Shown here one piece after another: positions 11,500 through 22,338 of a stretch of 64,000 nt of DNA; position 1 is the first letter of the stretch, and each line of letters starts with the position of its first letter. The notes beneath the pieces were generated by a model. That model did not search any database. It was not told the origin of the DNA and was given only the letters and a program-made list of their open reading frames with translations. Origin of the DNA: Cyrtodaria siliqua (lineage: Eukaryota; Mollusca; Bivalvia; Adapedonta; Hiatellidae); contig JAWPHD010001280.1 in NCBI GenBank assembly GCA_037043455.1, positions 1 through 64,000 of the forward strand, given 5' to 3'. Made by a program: the position numbers and the translations under genes.

Positions 11500-11612
11500 C
11501 ATATCGCCATTCATAAATATTCATGAGCTAATTATAGTTGTTAGCCAATAAAATCACAGAGATTTGACACACATCGACGCAGGTGTCTGCCTTTTTCCTT
11601 CCCAAACAAACA
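11500..11612 (+). promoter_or_regulatory. Candidate promoter and 5' UTR
   Basis: A CCAAT box lies in TTAGCCAATAAAATCAC (about 11540), followed by 60 bp that end in a pyrimidine-rich TGCCTTTTTCCTTCCC and then the start context AAACAATGG. There is no clear TATA box at the right distance. The segment is not part of any repeat seen elsewhere in the window. The role is inferred from position in front of the predicted first exon. Confidence 0.35.
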
Positions 11613-11677
11613 ATGGTGTCCGACCGGGTACAATTTAAAAATAAAACAATGGGAGATCACACAATATCACCCGCCGA
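11613..11677 (+). CDS. Predicted exon 1 of unidentified coiled-coil gene
   Basis: ATG at 11613 in a good context (AAACAATGG) opens 65 coding bases: 21 codons (MVSDRVQFKNKT...) plus two bases. They end at a strong splice donor, GA|GTAAGTGTG, at 11677/11678. The two leftover bases (GA) join with the single base before the first full codon of the exon at 44540 to give GAG, so the reading frame continues there. I link the two exons only because strand, order and phase agree. An intervening exon, or an unrelated upstream gene, is possible. The implied intron is about 32.9 kb and is full of mobile elements. The protein family is not recognised. Confidence 0.42.
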
Positions 11678-12294
11678 GTAAGTGTGTTCAGTGTTAGATG
11701 ACCTGGTTTAATTGTTTATTTGACATGCGACAGGACAGGCCTGACGTAATCGCCAGACAGCTCTGCTATGCATACTCTGCCAATACGTAGCCTTGGGACA
11801 TGTTCGCACTTACAAATCTGGGTCAAATGCGTTTCACCATACAGTGCTTTTTTTTACAGATTTTTTTCCCCAAAATCAGAAATGCGCTAAATTACGTCCC
11901 CTCGAAACTGTCTTTTTGGAAAGAATCGCGAAATTGAATCCCGACAAAATAAAACGATTTCACAGTAGATTACTGTATACTTGGTACATTTTAACACAGT
12001 ATGTTTTAAAAGTAAAATTAACACGATTAGGCGTAATTACACCATTGCGTTTGTGTCTCTGTGGTGTATAGTCAAATAGTGCCTAGTAAAAACCGTTTCC
12101 CAGCCGTACTAGCGATACAAAATGCACACTTGATTGCTTGTTGTTAACTTTAATTCATGCGAATGATGTATTGGGAACATTTATTAGTGTTTGAGATATT
12201 TAATCATAATTGGCATAGACATAGAACATGACATCATCCAACAGATTGGATTTTTCTTACATGATACATAACCCCTTGTTTTTATTGCATTTCT
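11678..12294 (+). other. Start of predicted intron 1
   Basis: Single-copy sequence after the donor at 11678. A 92-codon plus-strand frame (11793-12071) has no recognisable motif. Nothing else is supported before the repeat head at 12295. Confidence 0.4.
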
Positions 12295-12598
12295 AGCTCG
12301 ACCTTTCCGAAGGAAAAAAGAGCTATTGTCATCACTTGATCTTCGTCATCGTAAGCTTGTACCTCCCAAACCACATTACATAATGGATTGAAACTTCACA
12401 CATGTATTCAGCATCATTAGTTGACACCACAGAGTCGGGTTATATAACTCTTGCTTTTATTTTGACAGAATTATGACCCTTTTCATACTTAGAAAACTTG
12501 GTTAAAGTTTAGATGTAAGCTTGGTTAAAGTTTGTATGTAAGCTTTTATATCCCAAACCACTTTTCACAATGGATTGAAACTTCACACATATACTCAG

Positions 12599-13954
12599 CA
12601 GGGTTTCCCCCAGACCTATATCGGATGTCGCATGCGACATGCTTTAATGCCCGGCGGCGAATTTCCGACATCCTTTGATCTCAGCGACATCCCTTAAATT
12701 ATGCCACTTGAAACAATTGCAGTCCTGCGCTTGCCTGAATCTGATTGACAGGTTTATTGTCGCTCCCACTAAATAAGCTATCAGCCAATCATATTCGCGA
12801 TAGCAGACTACTGATTACCACCTGTGACCTGACCCGTGACCTGTGTATACACTTGTTATTGTTTAGTGGCATATGTTTAATAATTAGGACACGGTGCTTT
12901 ATTGATGAGGGACATGTGTTGAGTTGAGTAGAACAATTACCGAAAATGAATGTGTATGATCGAGAAACAAACATGATTGTTTCATTCTGCAAGAATTTGT
13001 ATGTAAGGGCTGTTCCATTAAAACATACAAGGGAGTAGCGGACGGCAATTTATAGAAAATACATGGTAGGGTGCCTTGTCCCAAAAATCGCATCTATGGT
13101 ACTGCCTAACTCCGGAATATGGGTGGGTAAATCTCACACAAAAACAATTGAGTTGTGGGGAATGGGGGGTATCAAATAAATCAATCAAGATGGGGTCTCA
13201 AACATTTTTAATGAAGATGGGGTGCTTTTCAAGTTAACAAAACACATTTTTTTCTCGAATACTCGTTGATAAGCAGACGTCAAGGTTTGTTGCTTCTAAA
13301 AATAGAATGAATTCAAGAACGACAACTCCTACGAAATTTCGTACTTCGTCCGCAATTAGATTCGTACTATTGTACATCGTACTCAATTTGATTCATACTA
13401 TCGGTTATTTTTCAGAGGGGAAGTTATTAGCCAGCCATCCGTGCAGCCGTCGTTGCACGGCCGTTTTTGAAAAATCACGCCCAATATTTGGTGGAGTGGA
13501 TGGGGTAAAAAAAAAATTTTTTTTTTTTAAACTCTTACTTTCTCAATATTGTTATGTTTTTTAAAGTAAGACAATATAACAACAAACTTTAAAGTGACTC
13601 TGTCTGTAAGTATTAAAGCAGATTATTGAGCATACCCAAATAACACCGAAATGAACAGTGAAAACATGAGGATAGACCCAAATAATTCTGACATTTATGA
13701 CCAGCTGTTTGTGGCAAGCACAAAGTGTTTGAAAAAACAAACAAATAGTGAATTTAGAAGTTTTGTTGTGAATCAGTTCTGTTTTTGTTGTATTAAAGTA
13801 ACACTAAATGTCAATTAAAATGGCTCTCCGTTGATATACACCACCCCTAATATAAAAAAAATCTAACCTTTTGGGAGGGTGGTACACTCCCAAACCCTCA
13901 CCAACGCGCTTTCACAAAATAACATGCCTTCCCAAATTCCTGGGGGAAACCCTG
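12599..13954. mobile_element. hAT-like element, 1,356 bp, 5-bp duplication
   Basis: The terminal inverted repeats are CAGGGTTTCCCCCAG (from 12599) and CTGGGGGAAACCCTG (to 13954). Flanks are CTCAG (12594-12598) and CTCGG (13955-13959), a 5-bp target duplication with one change. It interrupts the host word ATACTCAG-CATCATTAG, which is intact in neighbouring core units. A subterminal palindrome, TGTCGCATGCGACA, lies near 12628. No transposase was recognised, so the copy is non-autonomous. CAGGG ends fit the hAT superfamily, although 8-bp duplications are more usual there. Confidence 0.75.
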
Positions 13955-14455
13955 CTCGGCATCATTAGATGACACCACAGAGTCGGGTGACGCAACTCCT
14001 GCTTTTATTTTGACAGAATTATGGCCCCTTTCATACTTCGAAAACTTGGTTAAAGTTTGTATGCAAGCTTGTGTCTCGCAAAGAACTTAACATAATAGAT
14101 AAAAACTTCACACATGCATTGGGCATCATAACACAACACCACAGAGCCAGGTTCTATAATTCTTGCATCTATTTAACAAAATGATGGCCCGTTTTGTACT
14201 TAAGAAATTTGGTTAAAGTTTGTATGTAAATTTGTATCTCACAAAGTACTTTACATAACAGATTAAAACTTCACACATGCATTCAGCATCATTAGGCAAC
14301 ACCACAGAAAGTCAGGTCTCTTGCTTTTATTGTCTCGCCCAAGATAGTTAGTAGCGAGACATAGCAGTCACTTTCTCGGCAGCGGCGGCGGCCACACTTT
14401 AAATCAACTTTATCTCAACAACCGCTTTTTGAATTTTTCTGAAACTGTCTTGGGA
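13955..14455 (+). repeat. Segmental duplication, copy 1
   Basis: About 500 bp that recurs at 14998-15495 (offset about 1,043 bp) with only a few per cent difference. The duplicated block spans both host core and the head of the nested TGTCTCGCC element. The two copies diverge completely where the nested elements' own tandem cores begin. Confidence 0.75.
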
Positions 14456-14879
14456 TAGCGGTGTGTCGCATAGCAAAATAAGGTCACCTTGACCTTGACC
14501 TGTGACCTCTGTCATAGAAAATGCTTGTGAAGACCTTATTTTCAATACTATAACACTTAGAGATACCAAACTTGGTATGTGAATACATCTTGGGATAGCG
14601 GTGTGTCGCATACCAAAATAAGGTCATTGTGACCTTGACCTGTGACCTCTGTCATAGAAAATGCTTGTCTGGACCCTATTTTCAATACTATAACACTTAG
14701 ATATACCAAATTTGGTATGTGAACACATCTTTGGATAGCGGTTTGTCGCGTACCAAAATAAGGTCATTGTGACCTTGACCTTGATCTTTGACCTCGATCA
14801 TTGGAAATGTCCGAAAAATGCTTGTCTGGGCCGGTGGGGGACTATGGATTGCCCTGCAATTCTTGATGCTCTTGTTTTG
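14331..14879 (+). mobile_element. Nested TGTCTCGCC-headed element, about 140-bp core
   Basis: The head is TGTCTCGCCC...GCGAGACA (14331-14361), followed by a CGGCAGCGGCGGCGGCC stretch. The core has about three units of 138-140 bp containing TTGGGATAGCGGTGTGTCGC and TTGACCTGTGACCTC. The end is GCTCTTGTTTT, after which the host core resumes with GAATTATGG. It sits in the T-rich host word CTTTTATTTTGAC. Short frames inside are not genes. Confidence 0.65.
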
Positions 14880-14997
14880 AAAGAATTATGGCCTCTTTTA
14901 TACTTAGAAAACTAGGTTAAAGTTTGTATAAAAGTTTGTATGTAAGTTTGTATCTACCAGAACACTTAACACAATGGATTGAAACTTCAAGCATGTA

Positions 14998-15495
14998 TTC
15001 AGCATCATTAGATGACACCACAGAGTCAGGTGACGCAACTCCTGCTTTTATTTTGACAGAATAATGGCCCCTTTCATACTTAGAAAACTTGGTTAAAGTT
15101 TGTATGCAAGCTTTTGTCTCGCAAAGAACTTAACATAATAGATAAAAACTTCACACATGCATTGGGCATCATAACACAACACCACAGAGCCAGGTTCTAT
15201 AATTCTTGCATCTATTTAACAAAATGATGGCCCGTTTTGTACTTAAGAAATTTGGTTAAAGTTTGTATGCAAATTTGTATCTCGCAAAGCTCTTTACATA
15301 ACAGATTAAAACTTCACACATGCATTCAGCATCATTAGGCAACACCACAGAAAGTCAGGTCTCTTGCTTTTATTGTCTCGCCGAAGATAATGGGTAACGA
15401 GACATAGCAGTCACTTTCCCGGCAGCGGCGGCGGCCACACTTTAAATCAACTATATCTCAACAACCGTTTCTTGAATTTTTCTGAAACTTTCTCA
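14998..15495 (+). repeat. Segmental duplication, copy 2
   Basis: This is the second copy of 13955-14455: host core units followed by the same head of the TGTCTCGCC element. After about 15495 the sequence passes into a different tandem core from that of copy 1. Confidence 0.75.
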
Positions 15496-16274
15496 AATGC
15501 TTTATTGGGTCAAGGGACATCACGTAATGCCAAAATTACAAAGGTCAAGGTCATATTTTGCGTTATTTTCCCAAAACTTAATCTTGGTTAGGTAACTTAA
15601 CCTCAGTTAACTGTATGTGATTGCCTCATTTTCTTCGTTTGATACTTGGTCATATGTGTTGTTGGCATTGGTGGACATCACTGAACGACAAAAATTATCA
15701 AGGTCATGGTCATATTTTGCTTATTTTCTCCAAAATTAACCTTGGTTAGGTAACTTAACCTTAGTTAACTTTATGTGATTGTCTCACTTTATATCTTTGA
15801 TTGTTGGTCATATGTATTGTTGGCATTGGTGGACATCGCTGGCCGACTAAAAATACCACGGTCAATGTCTTAATTTGCATTATTTTCTAGAAACTTAACC
15901 TTAGTTAGGTAACTTAACCTTGATTAGGTATCTTAACCTCACTTAACGTTATGTGATTGCCTTACTTTATGTCTTTGATACTTAGTCATATGTATTGTTG
16001 GCATTGATGGACATCGCTCAATGACAAAAAATACCAAGGTCAAGGTCTTATTTTGCATTATTTTCCCAAAACTACACCCTGGTTAAAACACTTAACTTCA
16101 ATTTCCAAATTAATTATTATGATTATCTCGCTTTTATTTGTTTGATATGATCATATGGTCATATGAAGTGTTGTCTTTGGTTAGGTGAACATCATTTAAG
16201 CACAAATTTAATAAAATATTTCATATGCTGTTTGCTGCGGTGGGCGAGACACCCTCAGACGGAGGTCTTGTTTT
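15374..16274 (+). mobile_element. Nested TGTCTCGCC-headed element, about 180-bp core
   Basis: The head TGTCTCGCC (15374) is matched by its complement GGGCGAGACA (16242-16251) near the end. A small hairpin CCTC-AGACG-GAGG follows and then TCTTGTTTT. The core is four units of about 175-185 bp with the words TTGGTTAGGTAACTTAACCT and GGCATTGGTGGACATC. Head and subterminal complement, tandem core and 3' hairpin are all present, which makes this one of the most complete copies of the class. Confidence 0.7.
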
Positions 16275-16465
16275 AACAAAATTATGGCCTCTTTTATTCT
16301 TTGAACATTTGGTTAAAGTTTGTATAAAAGTACTTTACATAATGTATTGAAACTTCACACATTTGGCATCTTGTAAGGCCCATGTTTTAATTATAACAAA
16401 ATTATGGCCCCTTTTTTACTTAGAAATCTTGGTTAAAGCTTGTATGTAATTGATGGAAACCTTGA

Positions 16466-17657
16466 TTATCAAATTGTAATTTCACCAAAGTTGAGCGTCT
16501 GCACAGTTGGCGGATGCTCGATCGTTTGATTGATGTGTGTCTCTTGACATACATTCGTCCTATATAAAACGAAGAAGGAAAATCAATGGTGCAAAGACAC
16601 CAATATATGATGTTTGTAATTACCATATTATACACTCAAGTGATATGAAAACGCAACACGGGAATTTCCGTTATATATTGTATGTACAATATGCTGCTTT
16701 TAATCGAATGGTACATGGCTACGTAAGACCTTTCCTTTTGGAAAAAATACTAAAACAACAAATAATACAGCAAATAGTATTCCTTCAATGTTTCATTATT
16801 CACAGAGTACGCGTTTGGCTCAATCATGTGAGCAAACTTAGGGTGCAACATTTTGCAAACTATTTACGTTAAATACAGTACTGAATTAGCTCAATTTTTC
16901 AAAGAGCTACTTCAACATTTATGAAGTTCTTGTTACAAAGTGTAGTGTGATTAAAACGTCTACAACATCACAGTTGTGTCCTTTCTCTAGTTAACTGCAA
17001 CTTTCTTTTTAAAAAACATCTTTCTTTGGAATATTATGTACAATTAAGTGTGCAGTATATACAATATATAGCGGAAATTCCCGTGTTGCGTTTTCATATC
17101 ACTTAATATATGATGTTTGTAATTACCATGTATATATACTGAAAGGAAAAAGAAATGCATACTCACAAAATTGCCTATACTACATTATTATACACACCTA
17201 ATTTCACGTAATATTCCAGATATATCTCGACGTGTTTTGTACAAAAAGGGGCTACAATTAATTACAGAAAGAACAACTCTGTCATGTAGAAGACCTTTTA
17301 ATCAAAGTATACTTTGTTACATGAAATGCATACATGTTGAAGTTTCGTTTGAAAAAGTCAAGCCATTTCAGTATTATGTTTAATGTTAATAGATTGAAAC
17401 ATTTAAAACCTAAGTTTGCTTACCTGCTTGAGCCAAATGCGCATTCTGTCGATAATGAAATTTTAAAGGGGTAACCATTTTTGTGTTCGGTGCTGTTTAA
17501 ACCTTCTTTCCGAAAGGACAGGCCTAATGTCGTCCTGTACCATTCGATTAGCAGTAGCATATTAAACATACAATATATAGCGGAAATACCCATTATGTGT
17601 TTCTTTTTCCTTTCATATATATATATATATTCAGTTTTATAACTGTGTCAAAATGTA
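16466..17657. repeat. Palindromic cluster of ACGGGAATTTCCG modules
   Basis: A module of about 80 bp (16640-16720: GATATGAAAACGCAACACGG, then GAATTTCCG, ATATATTGTATGTACAATAT and GAATGGTACATGG) recurs inverted at 17050-17105 and again at about 17530-17605. Next to two copies, AATATATGATGTTTGTAATTACCAT also recurs. The result is two overlapping foldback structures within 1.1 kb. Open frames at 16537-16872 and 17171-17383 lie inside and have no recognised domain. It may be a decayed inverted-repeat transposon. Confidence 0.5.
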
Positions 17658-17661
17658 TTAA

Positions 17662-18588
17662 GGAGGTTGGCTGGGAAAGTAGTGATGAGATTTTTTTTAA
17701 ATTCATATTTAAAGCTTCTTTGGTATAATTTAGATACAAAATTATCAAAAAAAGGCTAGGTCACCACACTTTTTTTCCCACTAGACGCCATTGAAGAAGG
17801 CACATATTTCTAACTTCAAAATTTCACTAAAAAGAGGATAAATATATTCATTGAACATTTTCACAATTTTTTTTATAACATTACGTTTATTGAAAAACAA
17901 CAATTAATTTTCGATTGCATATATACATATCCTTCAAATCATACACAAACAGTTGTAATCCTCATTCGTCTTTTTACTTTAAAAAGCAAACATATATGGA
18001 CCGTACCCCACCCACTTTTGTTTTTACTGAAAAATTAATTCAAGATAAAACAGTATGTTCTAATGATCAGCTTTTTTAAAAACTTGTATATGTCAAGGTC
18101 CTATATGACATTTTTTTCAAAACAAGTAAAAAAAATTATATAGGTCACCAGGCGTCTAATGATTTTTTATTAAAAATTCTTTAAATTACACCCATTTTGG
18201 AATTATTTTGACATTTTCAATGTAAACTACTGTACACACAATATTGACTTGGAGATCGAAAATAAAATTAGCTCAGTATCTACTTTTATATATGTATTCC
18301 ACTACTGAAAAAAATAATCTGATTTATTCTATAGCAAAAGGATAAATGCTACTCAGAGCTACCCATACCCCCTATTTTGTTGACAACAATAAATGATAAC
18401 AACTGACGGAAAAAATATGAAAAAAATAAATTTCCTTACAATTTGGTATGTTACCCTCTTAAATCCTACATTATATCCATATCTACTAGAATGAAAAAAA
18501 TGATACAATTCTGTTGTCAAATAAAACTATGATTTAAAAAATAAAATGTTTAGACTTGAAGATGTCAAAACTTGCCCAGCCAACATCC
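17662..18588. mobile_element. TTAA-flanked inverted-repeat element (piggyBac- or Kolobok-like)
   Basis: The termini GGAGGTTGGCTGGGAAAGT and ACTTGCCCAGCCAACATCC are inverted repeats matching at 17 of 19 positions. Both ends are flanked by TTAA (17658-17661 and 18589-18592). The 927-bp interior is A+T-rich with no transposase frame. TTAA duplications are characteristic of piggyBac and Kolobok elements. I cannot choose between them without the autonomous partner. Confidence 0.78.
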
Positions 18589-18592
18589 TTAA

Positions 18593-19906
18593 ATAAAACA
18601 TTGAGCTGGATATGAAATATGTTGAGGTTTAAAAGTTAACTTCGAAAAAATGCAGGTTGTTTGGTTAGGCTATGTGCATGAAAACTAGCACATATTCAAT
18701 AAAAACCAGAATGGCCGCCATAGTTGATGACGTCATCAATACATTTTTATACGATTGATAGACGATGATGAAGACATGATTGTGGTAAAGTTTCAAAATG
18801 ATCCTGCAATAATTGTACTTTTTAAGATTTTTTTTTCAATTTTAATTTTTTTGGGTCGCTATTGCCGTCCCCTTTATGACTTCTTGCACAACTAGGACAT
18901 GAGCTTTTCAATATGTGAAGGTTTTGTACAAAACCGTTCATAAATGCTGCAGATAGAGCGATAACAAGATTATCAATGTGATATCACTGTCGGCCATATC
19001 GGATGACGTCATGATGTCCAAATGTTCAGTGCACTAATCCAGATTGAGCTCAACCACTGTGTAAAAATTTGACGCATTGCGACCAATATTTCAATGAAAG
19101 TACAAGGGAGAAGAATAAAATCAAAATGTTGCAGAACAAAAACAGTAAGTCTTTCCACTGGAAGGCGGAAAACCCTAACTAAATGGAAACACTAACCTGG
19201 GAAAACTCTAGATTTAAACATTCATGAATTAATTATATTTGACTCAGCTCTTACTAGGGCTGTCATTGATAGAGTGTGAAGCGTATCGACCATATCGATA
19301 TCTTAATGGAAAAAAATGATGATATATTGACTGAAATGGTTACGGCTGTACTTGCTGGGGCATTTTAAGCATTTCAAATGTTAAATCATATATATTGCAC
19401 GTCTTGTTTTCTAAGAATTGTGAAGACTCCCTAGCCTGGTCATTTTGTGGGGGGGAAAAGCGTGATAACTCTGATTTGTGAAAAAAAGTATTGAAAGATT
19501 AATTGTTAAAAGCACTGTTACTCAATACATGCATACATTTTTTTTGAGGAAGGAGGACACTATAAAACAAATGTACAATTATTCAGCATGACATGGTACA
19601 TTTTAGATAAACGTTCTAATGTAAATGTATCCAAAACAAAACAATATTGAGAAAGTTGGAGGGAAATTCACCTAAAAAAAAAGAAAAAAGAAAACAGTTG
19701 TGAAAAAAAAAAGAGACCAATTTTGAATTGTCAAGTAGCCGAATTTTGGTACCTGTTAATAGAAGGTAAAAAAGCTTTTAAATGGGTGTTGTAACATTTC
19801 TAGTATACTCTTGAAGCATATAATTATGGTAGTTTGGTTGCTTTTTTCTACCTAAAACTAGGCATTTATAATTTGTCAAAATAATGGACCTATAAGGAAT
19901 CTTTAT
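18593..19906. other. A+T-rich intron sequence, no gene seen
   Basis: Two ATGACGTCAT palindromes (about 18727 and 19003) sit in otherwise A+T-rich DNA that reads like diverged GCCGCCATAG/GGCCATATCGGATG repeat text. A run near 19254 (CTAGGGCTGTCATTGATAG) looks like a transposon terminus, but no partner end was found. Confidence 0.4.
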
Positions 19907-20098
19907 ATGAGGAAGCTATCTAGCTGGCTTGCGGCATGTCGATGGTTTTACCCAGGTGCCTGTCCATGCACGAAAATTGCCCGGAGGGGCATCTGGGGTC
20001 TTCTTCCATCAATGGTAGCTGGAAAAGTCGCCATAATTATGACCTTAGCTGTTGGTGCAACTATAAAATCCCATTCAATTCCATTGTCAAAATAAATT
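19907..20098 (+). mobile_element. SINE body, head missing
   Basis: The words GGTTTTACCCAGGTGCCTGT, GGAGGGGCATCTGGGGTCTT and GCTGGAAAAGTCGCCATAAT, followed by GTTGGTGCAACTATAAAATCC and CAATTCCATT, form the conserved body and tail of an invertebrate SINE. The same body recurs at 47041-47160. The 62-codon open frame across it is incidental. Confidence 0.6.
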
Positions 20099-20684
20099 AA
20101 ATTCCCCTTTTTTACATAAATTTATTTGTATCACCAAACGCTGTTTCAAGTTAGAAGTTGTCTGTTTGAAACCATTTCGAGTAAAGTACATTCAAAAAGA
20201 AAAGAAAAGAAACTTACAATAGACAATATGACAGATATAATATATGCCTAAACACCTGTTGGGCAATGTTTTAGCCCAAAACCCGCCTATTTACAGTTTA
20301 AATGAAAGATTTTGCATGGAAAACCCAAAACCAAATATTGTTTATTTTCATTGTACTTTTTTAGCTCTACTGATCTACTGATCAAAGATCAGCAGAGCTT
20401 ATGCCTTTGTGCGGTGTCCCTCGTCCATCCGTCTGTAGACCCTTTTTTGTGGTGACTACTCCTCTGAAACTACTGAATGGATTTTCATAAAACTTCACAG
20501 AAATGTTGCCCATAAAGTTAAGTTGATCTTAGCAAAATTTTATGTTGATTTGAAATCCGATATGGCCACCAAAGCTAAAAATATATTTTTAAAAAACTAA
20601 TTTGTAGCGACTACTTCTTGAAAACTATAAGAGATATTGATATGGGACTTTTTCTAAAATGATCAGCATGACATGATGTTGGTA

Positions 20685-21827
20685 CAGTCAAACCTGGTCA
20701 TCTGACCACCTGGTTTAAGCGCCCTCCTGCCGTAAGCGACCACTTTTAATTCCCCCAGACGAGTTTTGCTATTAATTGATACTGTATTAAGCGACCACCT
20801 GTCGAACGCGACCAACGACCGCATATTTTCATACCAAAAGACCGATTTTATGATCAGTTAGCAAACGCCAATTTTTTTCTTCAGAAAATCAAACTGAAAA
20901 AAAAAAAAAAAACAGTTTAGCTATCGGTAATTCACAAGAAACTAGATGAAACATAAATTCAACAATAACCTAATTAGCCTTTGTAATCATCCCCCTGTGG
21001 GGGATATCAAATATAAGTACCAATTAATAAGTTGCAATACCAATTATCACCTTCGAATGATTGATGTGGAAAACATCGATGATTGGGAGCGTCAGATTGG
21101 AAGGTTGAATTGTTCATTAATATTCATAATTTTATTTTTATACGGAGATGGGATTGGTCAATACTGTCAAGTGCCCTCATTAATATTGATGAAGTTATAT
21201 TTATGCGACGTAGTGATTGGATAACATAATAATTTGTTTATATCACGTGATGGCAATGGTAATATATTTACTCGCTATTTTTAACAGCTGATTACAATAA
21301 ATAAAGTTATTGAAATCATGTCGAAGCGTAAAGTGTTAAAGTTAGACGAGCGGATTAATGTGATTGAACTTAGTAAATCGAAAGGTGCGCGTAAAATAGC
21401 AGACAAGTTAGATGTCGGTAAAATACAAATTCAGAACATATTAAAACAAAAATCGGAGGCTTTAGAGAATTTTGAAAACAATGTGTCTGGTGACAGTAAA
21501 CGTGCCCGTTACGCAACGGCTACTAGTGATTACGCTAATAATTGTTTGTTTTGTGTTTGATTATCTATTTCATGATCTATTTCACATGTTTATATTTCAT
21601 ATATACACTTAAATTAAAAACATAAATAAATTAAAGTTGTCTTAGTTCCACAAGATAGGTGGGTGGGGGTGGGGGGGGGGATGGGGGGATATATATGAAA
21701 TAATACAAGATACCTACAATGTAAAGCATTCATTAATCGAACAATATTAGACCCTGTTTTAAGAGACCACCTGTATTTAGACCACTTTTGGTCTTTCCCC
21801 CGTCCGGTCTCTTAATCCAGGTTTGAC
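20685..21827. mobile_element. Tigger-like element, internally deleted
   Basis: The left terminus is CAGTCAAACCTGG (20685-20697) and the right terminus is its near complement CCAGGTTTGAC (ending 21827). Both are flanked by TA, and the host reads GATGTTGG-TA-CTTGTCG across the site. Subterminal regions contain repeated AAGCGACCACCTG/AAGAGACCACCTG words. Inside lies the intact start of a CENP-B-type DNA-binding domain (21318-21560) but no DDE catalytic region, so it is a deletion derivative. Confidence 0.8.
21318..21560 (+). CDS. Tigger transposase N-terminal (CENP-B N) fragment
   Basis: An 80-codon frame starts MSKRKVLKLDERINVIE. The segment KLDERINVIELSKSKGARKI, followed by ADKLDVGKIQIQNILKQK, is the first helix-turn-helix of the CENP-B/pogo-Tigger family, which binds the transposon ends. 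It reads through a short acidic linker and stops after about 80 residues with an unrelated tail (NNCLFCV). The second DNA-binding helix-turn-helix and the DDE nuclease are missing. A full Tigger transposase is roughly 450-600 residues. It could be a decayed gene or could make a DNA-binding-only peptide. No evidence of expression is visible. Confidence 0.7.
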   Translation: MSKRKVLKLDERINVIELSKSKGARKIADKLDVGKIQIQNILKQKSEALENFENNVSGDSKRARYATATSDYANNCLFCV

Positions 21828-21989
21828 TACTTGTCGAAAATGTTAAACATGGCTGACAGCGGCCATCTTTGTTTACATAAAGTTATATAGTAAAAACTTG
21901 TAGCGACTACTCCTGAAAATACTTGACGGATTTTCATGAAACTTCACAGGAATGTTGTTTTTGATGTCTAGTTGATTATAGCAAAATTT

Positions 21990-22290
21990 AGCGCGGCGGA
22001 TTTGTAACCGGAGGCCCCGGGTTCAATCCTCCGTGGTGCCACTGAGTTCCGTCGGTGTGTTCTTGGGCAAGACACTTTACCTTAGCCTCGTCCGTCGGAT
22101 GGGGACGTAAACCGGGCGGTCCCGTGTATCGGTCTATCCTCCGAGCACGTTAAAGAACCATAGGAATCTATTCGATAATAAGAGTAGGGCAGGTTCCCGG
22201 ATTCCTATGTATCCTTCCCCTCTCTCTGGGGCGGCTCTAAATAACCTATACTGTGTTGATGAGCCGTTAAACAACATTCAATTCAATTCA
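21990..22290 (+). mobile_element. SINE with TTGGGCAAGACACTTTA core and (ATTCA)n tail
   Basis: The tRNA-like head is partial, with a B-box-like GGGTTCAATCC at about 22019. The body contains TCTTGGGCAAGACACTTTAC, a word conserved in many animal SINEs, and GGCGGTCCCGTGTATCGG. It ends GAGCCGTTAAACAACATTCA followed by ATTCA repeats. It is inserted in the host core word GCAAAATTT-CAGGTC. The head lost its 5' part, including the A box. Confidence 0.75.
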
Positions 22291-22338
22291 GGTCAGAAGA
22301 AAATTTAAGATGGCCGGCACGGCTAAAATTAGATTTTT

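Larger units (their letters stand above)
12295..16465 (+). mobile_element. Hairpin-headed tandem-core element (AGCTCGACC head)
   Basis: The head at 12295-12323 folds as AGCTC...TTCC-GAA-GGAA...AGCT. It is followed by a core of repeated units of about 190 bp with phrases such as AAACTTGGTTAAAGTTTGTA, GATTGAAACTTCACACATG, and CAGCATCATTAGATGACACC. The core carries three later insertions (12599-13954, 14331-14879, 15374-16274). The tail is lost or degraded near 16465. This order (hairpin head, tandem core) matches Helentron-associated interspersed elements. The classification is inferred from architecture. Confidence 0.6.
20363..22338 (+). mobile_element. AGCTCTACTG-headed element, copy A, interrupted
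   Basis: The head at 20363 pairs AGCTCT...GATC with GATCAGCAGAGCT, preceded by TTTTTT. It is followed by GTCCATCCGTCTG and the 320-bp core with GTAGCGACTACT, GATTTTCATGAAACTTCACA and AAGATGGCCG words. A Tigger derivative (20685-21827) and a SINE (21990-22290) interrupt it, and the core sequence rejoins across both. No tail is present, because another copy of the same family starts at 22339 inside its GATTTTT word. Confidence 0.75.

Noticed and set aside
13307..13564. 85-codon ORF inside the hAT-like element as transposase
   Set aside because: No catalytic or BED-type motif. It ends in a low-complexity poly-Lys/Phe stretch from an A/T run.
16537..16872. 111-codon plus-strand ORF as a gene
   Set aside because: It lies within the inverted-module cluster and overlaps repeated sequence. 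No motif was recognised.
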